From assembly GCA_028280485.1 (NCBI GenBank), contig JANQLS010000021.1, positions 1-58,727 of the forward strand: a DNA stretch of 58,727 nucleotides. Reading direction: 5' to 3'. This document shows, in pieces, positions 16,585-23,694 of this stretch. A program made the translations under genes and the position numbers. Source of the stretch: Planctomycetota bacterium. GTDB taxonomy: Bacteria > Planctomycetota > UBA8108 > JACQVS01. The notes under the pieces were generated by a model, which had not been told where the DNA came from, ran no database searches, and saw nothing but the letters and a program-made list of their open reading frames with translations. Position 1 is the stretch's first letter. The number at the start of each line of letters is the position of its first letter.

Positions 16585-17889
16585 TCACTCCCGGTGGGCG
16601 TAACAACAAAGATCGAGATCCCCGAATCCATCCTGCTTCCACTTTTTCAGCCGTCGACGAGCCGCCTCCAAGACTTGAGCGAAACCCTGAGGAAGCTTCA
16701 GCTCTCTTTGGTGCTCAGGCCAAAGAGAGCGCAGCTCGGCCTCAAGGTTCTTTTCAGAATCCATCAGTCCCGGAATGTGAGATGCCATCGCCGCCACGAC
16801 TCCCATCGCGAAACGATCTCCGTGTCCCCCACTTTCAAAAACTCCCAGGAGGGTTCCCACTAAGCGATCTTCAGGAGCCAACTTCCGAACGGGATCACGG
16901 GCGACCCTTTCGATGAGATCTCCCAGGTTGGGTTCAGTCATTCTTTCGATGAGATCAAAGGCATAATGATGAAATCCGCTATAAGTAAATAGCGAATCTA
17001 AGCCATCGTACTTTTCGATCAAAGCTAATCCCGCCTCTTCGATAAAAGCTCCACGAAGAAAAGGCAAGAAACCGGGGGCTTGGCGCATTTGGGAAAATTC
17101 AGTTAATCCTGAATACCATCCTAAATAAGCGGCGAGAGCATGAACGGCGTTATGCCCGTAGAGTTTGGCTTCTTCAAACGGAAGGAGATCATCTTTTTGT
17201 TCAAAGATGGATAGACCCGCTTCAAATTCTTCCGGGTAATCGATGCGCGAAATCAAAATCTTATTGAATGCTTCAACTAAGAAAGCTCGGCCTTCAATTG
17301 GAGTGACGGCCTCTAAATTTAGATCAAAAAGCTCTGGCCCGATCACGCCCGACATCTTCCCGATGACTGTATTTAAAAACCGTACCCTATCAAGAGCTGA
17401 GTTGGCATTCTGTGATGATAAAAATTCGGTAACCGCTTTCTCTAAACACTCAGCTGCCTCATTATTGTTTTCTGCCGTGTAGACAACAGAACGAGGCCCT
17501 TTCGTGCGTTCTTTCTCAATCAGTCCGGCTGCTAAACAGGAAGCAATACAAGTTTCGGAGCCATCGTTATAAAAATCGACACTCGGAACTGCTGTCGAGA
17601 TCTCGGAAGCTTCAGCGATCGCTTGAATCAATGACGGCCGATCCACTTCTGAGTGAGGATTTAAAATTTCGACCGGCCCGACATCAACGACATCAACCTT
17701 TTCCGGAGAGGCAACATTCACGGAAAACATACCGTTATTCTGGCGAATACTTTCCACGACTTCAGGCAAGACTTCAGCGACGACTAAACGAGTGAAGGAT
17801 TGGGATTCGTGCGCTTCCTTTAAGAACAATCCAGCCTGGATCGCCCCAAAACCAAAGCCTACGAATGTACGATCTTTATTCTTAGCCAT
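16585..17889 (-). CDS. Mannitol-1-phosphate/polyol dehydrogenase family protein
   Basis: A 434-residue NAD-dependent long-chain polyol dehydrogenase. The N-terminus is a Rossmann fold (FVGFGFGAIQAGLFLKEA, 9-26). The C-terminal domain carries the family's catalytic pattern KLYGHNAVHALAAYLG, with K242, N247 and H250 in the positions of the conserved Lys-Asn-His of mannitol dehydrogenases. The family oxidises mannitol-1-phosphate or related polyols to the ketose form without zinc. It follows the SorE-like gene by 17 bp on the same strand, so the two are probably one operon for a sugar alcohol or its phosphate. The exact substrate is unknown. A 34-bp palindrome lies directly after the stop. Confidence 0.82.
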   Translation of the reverse strand: MAKNKDRTFVGFGFGAIQAGLFLKEAHESQSFTRLVVAEVLPEVVESIRQNNGMFSVNVASPEKVDVVDVGPVEILNPHSEVDRPSLIQAIAEASEISTAVPSVDFYNDGSETCIASCLAAGLIEKERTKGPRSVVYTAENNNEAAECLEKAVTEFLSSQNANSALDRVRFLNTVIGKMSGVIGPELFDLNLEAVTPIEGRAFLVEAFNKILISRIDYPEEFEAGLSIFEQKDDLLPFEEAKLYGHNAVHALAAYLGWYSGLTEFSQMRQAPGFLPFLRGAFIEEAGLALIEKYDGLDSLFTYSGFHHYAFDLIERMTEPNLGDLIERVARDPVRKLAPEDRLVGTLLGVFESGGHGDRFAMGVVAAMASHIPGLMDSEKNLEAELRSLWPEHQRELKLPQGFAQVLEAARRRLKKWKQDGFGDLDLCCYAHRE

Positions 17890-17906
17890 CTCGTCTGTTT
17901 CAGCCT

Positions 17907-19160
17907 TTAAAGTTCTAAGTATTGACGTTCATCTTCAAGCGACCAAGAATCGACGCTTAAAATGGAATCACTAAAGCGGTGAGGATAGACGACGGCTTTG
18001 CCATCGAGTTCACGGTCTTTAACCCGCCTCAAGAACTCAACGGCATGATTCAGATCACCGACTTGAACGATATGAGCGCCCGCATCGATTTCGCCTTCAC
18101 TCAAAAGATCTAAGGTTTTCTTTACGTCCCAGGGAGATCCCCCACTCGAACCCGTCACGATCGTATCTTTGTAGTGAACATGATTTGCGTCTAAAGAAAC
18201 CCAATGATCTCCACTCTTGAGTCCCCCAAAGATATTGAGGACACCGTTTCTTCCAACGTAGCCCTGAGCGGACTCGACAGCTTTAGCCACCCCTACTGCG
18301 ACGATGACATCATCCGCACCGCGCTGTGCCGTTTCTTCATCGATCACTTTTGCGATATCGACTTGAGCGGGATCTAATGTCTTCAATTCGATATTTAAGT
18401 TCTTAGCTCGTTGACCGAAGAGTTTCTCGACTCGTTGAAGCCGGGAGGCGATGAGGTCGGTCACCAAAAGTTTTTTAGGTCTTTGGCTGAGAGCTAAATC
18501 GACATGCATCCTCCCCATCGCACCGGCGCCGACGATGACAGTGACTCCTCCTCGCAGTAATCCCTTTTGAGCTTGGCGCTCTTCCATGGGGTCGGATTGC
18601 ACCAAGTGAACATGATGATCTTGCCCTGATAGAGCACAGGAAAAGGGTTCACTCAATGCGGCGTGACTGAAGGCTAAATTTTCGGAGGGAAGGGGAAGAA
18701 GACTTCTCCCTTGAATCGTCTCTTCGGTAATCAAGATATACTCGGCGAGATGCCCTGCGAGGGTATAGCCCACTCCTAAGCGATCGATGCCCTTTCCCCC
18801 ATTGCGGTAGCGTTCTCGATGCAGAACCGGTGGATGCGTGACAGCCGGCTGAACGACGAAGCGTTGCCCCACGCTGTATTGATCTCGAAGCTCCTCACCG
18901 ATTTCAACCAAGGTAACGGAGCCTTCATCCCCGAGAGTTAAGGGGAATTTTTCGACATCCCAGCCGTGAATCAAGGTGTGATTGGGTCCCTGAGCGGCAA
19001 TTTTAATCAGTGAGGTACAGATACCAGCAGAGTCTACTCGAGCCAAAAGCTGCTGAGGCCCAGGGCGGGGAGTGGGAATTTCCCGAAGATGAATTTTATC
19101 GAAACCGATGCCCTCTAAGAGCACCGCTCGCATCGAATCAGGGATCTGGGGTGAATTCAT
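17907..19160 (-). CDS. Medium-chain dehydrogenase, L-sorbose-1-phosphate reductase (SorE)-like
   Basis: A zinc-type alcohol dehydrogenase superfamily protein of about 417 residues with a Rossmann NAD(P) site (VTVIVGAGAMGRMH). It resembles SorE-type sugar-phosphate reductases in the DQYSVGQRFVVQ, GYTLAGHLAEYILI and ALSEPFSCAL segments. The first zinc-ligand Cys is kept (AGICTSL), but the usual GHE is GDE (LTLGDEGSV), so the His ligand is replaced by Asp. The structural four-cysteine lobe is absent. I use the ATG at 19160: the longer frame from 19313 adds 51 residues unlike the family and invades the divergent promoter region. It is the upstream partner of the mannitol-phosphate-type dehydrogenase and divergent from the MetE-like gene. 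Confidence 0.8.
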   Translation of the reverse strand: MNSPQIPDSMRAVLLEGIGFDKIHLREIPTPRPGPQQLLARVDSAGICTSLIKIAAQGPNHTLIHGWDVEKFPLTLGDEGSVTLVEIGEELRDQYSVGQRFVVQPAVTHPPVLHRERYRNGGKGIDRLGVGYTLAGHLAEYILITEETIQGRSLLPLPSENLAFSHAALSEPFSCALSGQDHHVHLVQSDPMEERQAQKGLLRGGVTVIVGAGAMGRMHVDLALSQRPKKLLVTDLIASRLQRVEKLFGQRAKNLNIELKTLDPAQVDIAKVIDEETAQRGADDVIVAVGVAKAVESAQGYVGRNGVLNIFGGLKSGDHWVSLDANHVHYKDTIVTGSSGGSPWDVKKTLDLLSEGEIDAGAHIVQVGDLNHAVEFLRRVKDRELDGKAVVYPHRFSDSILSVDSWSLEDERQYLEL

Positions 19161-19379
19161 GAATACGAAAGTGGAGTTAAACAGTTGAGTTGAAGAGTTA
19201 GAGTCGAAAGAAAACCGGCCCACATTATGAAAAACCACCGTGCCAGGAGCAATGGCAGTTAAAGTATTTTTTAAGCAATTGAAGCGCTCCCTGTCCCTCA
19301 ACTGGAAATTCATCGGCGATGAGTTAAACTGGGGGCTTCCTTGAACCTAATGATGAACCTTTTATCCCCGTCCAACATT

Positions 19380-20414
19380 ATGAGCGTACGCCCCCTACGA
19401 ACCACCGTCATCGGTAGCTACCCTTTTCCCAGTTGGCTCGAATACGCTAGTTTGAATTTAGAGGCATTTGGCGATGCCGAAATTCGAGAGATGCAAAACG
19501 ATGCCGTCATCACTGCGATCCATGATCAAGTTTCGGCTGGATTGGATGTCATCACCGACGGAGAACAGACGCGCTTCGATTTTAATTTATCCTTCTACGG
19601 CTACCTCAATGGGATTTCACTGGAACCACGGCCGATTCGAATCTACGGCCCGATGGCGCATGACCAGCGGGGAAAACACACCATCATCGATGAGCTGACG
19701 GCCGAAAACGGTTTCGGAACGGTTGAAGAATATGAACGCTTAGTTCGTCTCGCACCCAAAGGACCCACCCTGAAAGCATCCGTTCCTGGCCCCTACACAA
19801 TGAGCGGTCGATTGATTCCTAATGAGCAGTACTCCGATCGTTGGGCGATCACCGAAGCCCTTTTACCCTGGATTCGGGAAGAACTCGTTCGATTGGTGGA
19901 TGCCGGCTGTACCGAACTCACCGTCGATGAGCCATCGATGAGCTGTTACGCCCATAAATCAGACCCCGATCGATTCGTCGACATTTTCAACCGAACGGTC
20001 GAGCCCATCGTCGGCAAGTGTCGCCTCTCGACTCACCTTTGCTTTGGGAACTACAAAGGACACGCGGTAGGTAAGAGAGAATACGCCCCGATGTTTCCGT
20101 CGTTCTTAAATATGAATGTCGATGAAATACACGTCGAGATGGCAAGCCGTGAATTCTCTGAATTAGAAATCCTCGAAGAGATCACCAAGAAGCGAGAAGT
20201 GGCTGTCGGAATCATCGATGTGAAAAGTTATTACATCGAAACTCCTGAGGACATCGCTGAACGTGTTCGGGCTTGCCTGAAATACGCTCCCCCCGAAAAA
20301 TTATCCTTTGCCCCTGATTGTGGCTTAAGTCAAACCGCACGCTGGGCAGCGAAGCAGAAACTTAAGAGCATGGTCGAAGGAACAGAGATCGTTCGTAAGG
20401 AGCTCGGAGTATGA
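19380..20414 (+). CDS. Cobalamin-independent methionine synthase (MetE) C-terminal-like methyltransferase
   Basis: A protein of about 344 residues corresponding to the catalytic C-terminal half of MetE (PF01717). It begins with the typical TTVIGSYPFP motif. Putative zinc ligands are H219 and C221 (STHLCFGN), E253 (IHVEMASRE) and C314 (APDCGLSQ), and TVDEPSMS marks the barrel site. Short MetE-like proteins transfer methyl groups from donors other than the full MetE substrate and are often of unknown specificity. The ATG at 19380 gives the usual family N-terminus; a TTG at 19341 and ATGs at 19350/19353 would add up to 13 residues. It overlaps the downstream lactonase-like gene as ATGA, so the two are co-translated. 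Confidence 0.82.
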   Translation: MSVRPLRTTVIGSYPFPSWLEYASLNLEAFGDAEIREMQNDAVITAIHDQVSAGLDVITDGEQTRFDFNLSFYGYLNGISLEPRPIRIYGPMAHDQRGKHTIIDELTAENGFGTVEEYERLVRLAPKGPTLKASVPGPYTMSGRLIPNEQYSDRWAITEALLPWIREELVRLVDAGCTELTVDEPSMSCYAHKSDPDRFVDIFNRTVEPIVGKCRLSTHLCFGNYKGHAVGKREYAPMFPSFLNMNVDEIHVEMASREFSELEILEEITKKREVAVGIIDVKSYYIETPEDIAERVRACLKYAPPEKLSFAPDCGLSQTARWAAKQKLKSMVEGTEIVRKELGV

Positions 20415-21277
20415 TAACTCCATTTCAAAAAGACCAAGCACTCTTAGATGACATTCTGAAAGCTCCAGCTGAACCAGAAACCTTTCACCTTTGGTGGTTG
20501 GGCCAAAGTGGCTTCTTAGTGAAGTGGGAAAAACGATTCCTTTTAATCGATCCCTATCTTTCCGACTCTCTTACTAGAAAGTATCAGGAAACCGACAAGC
20601 CCCACGTTCGAATGACCGAGCTTGTCATCGATCCGCACCATCTAAATTTCATCAATTTAGTGACATCGAGTCATAACCATACTGATCATTTAGATGGAGA
20701 AACTTTAACTGCTTTACGTGAAGCGAATCCCAACTTAACGATTCTCGTCCCGACGGCAAATTTAGAATTTGCGGCTAATCGACTGGGAGTACCTACGGAT
20801 GAACTTAAAACGATCGATGCGGATGAGTCACAACGCTTCGAGGGCTTTACTGTTCACGCTATCCCTTCTGCTCATGAAGAACTCGATCGAGATGAACAAG
20901 GGCACTATCGATATTTAGGTCATATCTTTGAGTTCGGCCCCTTCCAAATTTATCACAGTGGGGATACCCTCCTTTACGAAGGAATGGTGGAGAGACTTCA
21001 AGCCTTCGCCATCGATATAGCACTGTTGCCTATCAACGGCCGAGCTCCCGAACGAAGAGTGGCAGGAAATCTCAACGGAGCTCAAGCCGCTCGATTAGCG
21101 ATGGAAACAGGAGCTAAATACGTCGTTCCATGTCATTATGATATGTTCGAGTTCAACACTGCGACCACAGAGGAGTTCAAACTAGTCTGCAATGGAATAG
21201 GTCAAGAATTCCGTGTGATGGAAAACGGGGAGGGAATTACGTACTCGAGATCCGAGGGAGTTTTATCCGGACCTTGA
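20411..21277 (+). CDS. Metallo-beta-lactamase-fold hydrolase, UlaG-like
   Basis: A 288-residue MBL-fold protein. The dinuclear metal motif is HNHTDHLDG (H88, H90, D92, H93), with later ligands in SAHEE, YHSGDT and VVPCHYDMFEF. The opening WWLGQSGFLVKW and LLIDPYLSDSL are typical of the UlaG group, named for L-ascorbate-6-phosphate lactonase. A sugar-phosphate lactone or similar ester is a reasonable substrate guess, in keeping with the neighbouring sugar-phosphate dehydrogenases. Its start codon overlaps the MetE-like stop by 4 nt. Confidence 0.82.
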   Translation: MITPFQKDQALLDDILKAPAEPETFHLWWLGQSGFLVKWEKRFLLIDPYLSDSLTRKYQETDKPHVRMTELVIDPHHLNFINLVTSSHNHTDHLDGETLTALREANPNLTILVPTANLEFAANRLGVPTDELKTIDADESQRFEGFTVHAIPSAHEELDRDEQGHYRYLGHIFEFGPFQIYHSGDTLLYEGMVERLQAFAIDIALLPINGRAPERRVAGNLNGAQAARLAMETGAKYVVPCHYDMFEFNTATTEEFKLVCNGIGQEFRVMENGEGITYSRSEGVLSGP

Positions 21278-21836
21278 TTCACCACTTTAAAATCACTTCA
21301 TTTCGCCGAAATCCCGCCTCCAAAAAAGTTCATAATCCAGTTATTTTCAAACTCTTATAAATACTCCTCTTTTAAATTTCGAAATATCAGTTCCTTTTAA
21401 TATATTGGAGATGGTCGAAAACTGTGGGGAAGAGTTCCTCAGATCAATTGCTGTTTCATTAGTTTCTGTTGAATCTTGCTCCTTCGGAGGCAGCTTCAAC
21501 CTTTCCAGCAAATCATAGATTTGCTTACTCTCCGCTAAATGTAGACTCTACGAGCCTACATTCGCGGCCGAGTTGATCCCAACTCGGCTTAGTTCCTGTT
21601 TAATCAACAGGAACTAATTAACTCTTCAAATATACTATTTCAATTATCATTTAACTCGTTTTCCAGAGTTAGAATCGATGGGTTCTGTCATTTTCTAACT
21701 CTCAACATTCGGGGTATTGATAAAACTGAGCTTAAGGCGATTTAATTTTTGAAATGCTATAAGGTTCATTTGAACTTGTAGAACTTCAAATCGATTTTAA
21801 GTTCACTCTTGGGCACTTAACTTAACAAATATATTC
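21278..21836. other. Gene-free, AT-rich region with hairpin cluster
   Basis: The 559 bp after the UlaG-like gene hold no supported gene. The first 180 bp are AT-rich without clear structure. From 21468 to 21702 there are six consecutive inverted repeats (see the separate entry). The last 130 bp before the ATG at 21837 are again AT-rich and probably contain the promoter of the DUF4190-like gene; no single promoter stands out. Confidence 0.7.
21468..21702 (+). ncRNA. Cluster of six consecutive hairpins, candidate structured RNA or leader
   Basis: Six perfect-stem hairpins follow one another: 21468-21500 (GTTGAA/TTCAAC with inner CTCC/GGAG), 21508-21524 (GCAAATC-ata-GATTTGC), 21538-21562 (AATGTAG/CTACATT with inner CTC-tac-GAG), 21567-21588 (GCCGAGTTG-atcc-CAACTCGGC), 21589-21617 (12-bp stem TTAGTTCCTGTT/AACAGGAACTAA) and 21665-21702 (AGAGTTAGAA/TTCTAACTCT). 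The fifth hairpin is repeated upstream of proS with pairing-preserving changes on the plus strand. This could be a long 5' leader of the gene at 21837, an independent RNA, or a pile-up of DNA palindromes. No known RNA family is recognised. Confidence 0.4.
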
Positions 21837-22586
21837 ATGGCACATTTTAGAAAACGACGACGTCCACGCCCCCGCTTGGGCGAAGGCAGAAAACGACCCG
21901 CTCCTCAACCGGAACCCACTCCCGAATACGAGTACGAAGAAGAAGACTTCGAAATCGAAGAATTTGAAGAGGATTACGAAGACGACTTTGAAGACGAGGA
22001 TGCGTACGTCGAGGAGGAACCTCAACCGCAGCGTCGTAAGGTAGCTAAGAAAAGAACGGCTAAACGGCAAGCTCCAGGGCGACAAGGGACACGTAGGCAG
22101 AGCCCTGCAAAAACTACTCGTAGAAGCCCCACTCAACGATCTTCACGGCTGCAATCGCGTGGAGTTCGGGATGGAACGAGAGGTGGAGTGCGACGAGGGA
22201 TTCGGGGTTCGCAGGAAGAACGGGGGGGCCGTTACGGTGGATTTCAGGCTAAGAAGAAAACCCCAGTCGTTTCTTGGATTTCACTCGGAGCGTTTTTTCT
22301 GTTTCTAATATTGTTTGGAATCGCTGCTGCTTCTAGTTTGGAACTCGTGGAGGATGCCCAGGGAGATCCTAACAATATAGATCAAAAAAGCGCTAGGAAC
22401 GTAGGAGCGCTTGGAAACTTCGCCTTATTAGTTTCAGCAGTGGGATTCGTCTGTGGAATCATTGGATTGTTTCAGAAAAGAGCACCTAAAGGAGTGGCGA
22501 TAGCTGGAACAATTTTAAACGGATTAATTATTATATGGCCTTTGCTTGGAATACTCTTGGTTTTAGTTGTTTCAATAGTTGGTTAA
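21837..22586 (+). CDS. DUF4190-like membrane protein with charged N-terminal tail
   Basis: A 249-residue protein in two parts. Residues 1-138 are disordered and strongly charged: Arg/Pro at first, then an acidic block of Glu/Asp/Tyr (about 29-62), then an Arg/Lys/Gln-rich stretch. Residues about 143-249 contain three hydrophobic segments (WISLGAFFLFLILFGIAAAS, FALLVSAVGFVCGIIGLF, IIIWPLLGILLVLVVSIVG). The loop KRAPKGVAIAGTILNG is typical of the DUF4190 family of small membrane proteins, whose function is unknown. The tail could bind nucleic acid or another cytoplasmic partner. The hairpin cluster lies upstream. Confidence 0.7.
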   Translation: MAHFRKRRRPRPRLGEGRKRPAPQPEPTPEYEYEEEDFEIEEFEEDYEDDFEDEDAYVEEEPQPQRRKVAKKRTAKRQAPGRQGTRRQSPAKTTRRSPTQRSSRLQSRGVRDGTRGGVRRGIRGSQEERGGRYGGFQAKKKTPVVSWISLGAFFLFLILFGIAAASSLELVEDAQGDPNNIDQKSARNVGALGNFALLVSAVGFVCGIIGLFQKRAPKGVAIAGTILNGLIIIWPLLGILLVLVVSIVG

Positions 22587-22699
22587 ATTAATTGCGAAAC
22601 AATAGAACTGATCTCCAAAGGTGCCTCCTAATAAGAATAGACAATTCTCATTTTAAAGATTGAAGTACTTTCGCTCTTACAGGGCTCAACCCATAATTC

Positions 22700-22742
22700 T
22701 TTATAGCCCAGGGCGACGCTTCGCTCTGCCCTGGGCTATAAA
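22700..22742. repeat. Palindrome with 15-bp arms
   Basis: TTTATAGCCCAGGGC (22700-22714) is the exact reverse complement of GCCCTGGGCTATAAA (22728-22742). The 13-nt centre can pair further. A second small hairpin follows at 22748-22760. It lies about 115 bp after the stop of the DUF4190-like gene and may terminate its transcript, although no long T-tract follows. Confidence 0.85.
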
Positions 22743-22820
22743 GTTGCGGGCTTTCAGCCCTTGGTATCAGAATAACTTTAAAATCTCTTAGTAAGCCCGG
22801 AGCGTAAGCGACGGGAGCTA

Positions 22821-22977
22821 GTAGTAGGCTCGCTCCGCGAGTCGTACTTCCTAACTATCCCTACCTTTTTTCAATTTTGAGAAAATCATTCTCGCGAGCA
22901 GAGCATACTTATTCTTTAGGCTAAACAACAAAGTATTATCGTTTCGCTTCGTAAAGCTCGGAGGCCGAGCCTACCAC
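22821..22977. repeat. GTAG-terminated inverted-repeat element (157 bp)
   Basis: The left arm 22821-22847 starts GTAGTAGGCTCGCTCCGCGA. The right arm 22946-22977 is the reverse complement of GTGGTAGGCTCGGCCTCCGA followed by GCTTTACGAAGC. The arms share the outer GTRGTAGGCTCG but differ in the hairpin, each keeping its own pairing. The interior shares a CTCGCGAGCA-like motif and TTCTTTA-like stretch with the element at 7333-7547, suggesting common descent. Confidence 0.8.
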
Positions 22978-22992
22978 TAATCACAACTTTCC

Positions 22993-23060
22993 TTTAAGGA
23001 GTGCGTGAGTAAAAGGCGAACTTGCACGATGGAGTCGCCGATAGCGACGACCATTATTAC
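22993..23060. repeat. Two-hairpin repeat, copy 1
   Basis: This 68-bp segment is similar to 30372-30436 over its whole length (shared GGAGTG, CACGATGGAG, GCCGATAGC, CGACCATTATTAC). It contains a hairpin GTGC/GCAC and a second hairpin GTCGC-cgata-GCGAC. In the other copy these become GTGT/ACAC and GCGGC-cgata-GCTGC, so pairing is kept. It is followed by a GTAG arm on the minus strand (23064-23095) and lies 45 bp past the ferredoxin stop codon. Confidence 0.75.
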
Positions 23061-23063
23061 TGC

Positions 23064-23095
23064 GCTTCGTACGACTCGCGGAGCGAGCCTACTAC
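23064..23095 (-). repeat. Single GTAG-palindrome arm
   Basis: The reverse complement reads GTAGTAGGCTCGCTCCGCGA then GTCGTACGAAGC, identical to the left arm at 7333-7364. It lies 10 bp after the stop codon of the ferredoxin gene on the minus strand, so in that transcript it would form the first 3' hairpin. Confidence 0.9.
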
Positions 23096-23105
23096 TATTA
23101 CCGAC

Positions 23106-23471
23106 TTACAATTGCTTCTCCAACACCCGATACTCCTCAACGACTTTACCATCGATTAAATGCTCTTGGATGATGCGCTCTAAGACTTCCGGAGTGCATA
23201 AGCGATACCAAACTCCTTCAGGGTAAACCAATGCATAAGGACCTTCAGGCAGACAGATCCTTAAGCAATCAGCTTTGGTCCTCAAGATTCGGCCGGATCC
23301 TGATAGCCCCAATTCTTTCAAACGATTTTTGAGATAGGCCCAACTTTCTAGCGACTTCTCACGGGAGCAGCACTTCGGCTTCGCTTGATCACAACAGAGA
23401 AAAATATGGCGCTGGGCATTATTGAGGCCCAATTTTTCGATAACTTCGAGTTCTTTAAGTGAAGGATTCAT
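23106..23471 (-). CDS. Thioredoxin-like [2Fe-2S] ferredoxin
   Basis: A 121-residue protein of the small (2Fe-2S) ferredoxin family widespread in cyanobacteria and planctomycetes. Characteristic stretches are [14 protein letters not shown] (22-35), [15 protein letters not shown] (64-78), [10 protein letters not shown] and [22 protein letters not shown]. Cluster ligands are probably one Cys from each of C26/C27 and C34/C35 together with C69 and C73. It would serve as a cytosolic electron carrier; no redox partner is adjacent. It stands alone, convergent with the gene upstream and divergent from the FHA-kinase. Confidence 0.9.
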   Translation of the reverse strand: MNPSLKELEVIEKLGLNNAQRHIFLCCDQAKPKCCSREKSLESWAYLKNRLKELGLSGSGRILRTKADCLRICLPEGPYALVYPEGVWYRLCTPEVLERIIQEHLIDGKVVEEYRVLEKQL

Positions 23472-23694
23472 AGTTTATTGCAAGTTTCAAAACGGAGATT
23501 TCTTAAGAGTTTCCCTGAGTTGTTATACCAAATCTCCCTCAGAATTCCTGCCCCTAGTTATCGCTATACAGAAGGACTAAATCGCACTAAAATTGAAGGG
23601 GGTCAATATTTAGCCCCTCTCGCTGCTCCACCCGAGATCGATTAGCCGCCCAGCACTATTCGCCCACTGGTCCTTCTAAACGTCCTAAGCCCCC

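Larger units (their letters stand above)
22587..23105. other. Repeat-filled convergent gap
   Basis: The 519 bp between the convergent DUF4190-like and ferredoxin genes contain no gene. They hold, in order, a 15-bp-arm palindrome (22700-22742), a short GGGCTttcaGCCC hairpin (22748-22760), a degenerate AGCCCGAAGCG-type arm (22794-22816), a GTAG-terminated pair (22821-22977), a two-hairpin repeat (22993-23060) and a further GTAG arm (23064-23095). It is the densest repeat region of the window. Confidence 0.8.

Noticed and set aside
22587..23105. CRISPR array
   Set aside because: The repeats differ in sequence, orientation and spacing, and there are no regular spacers or cas genes.
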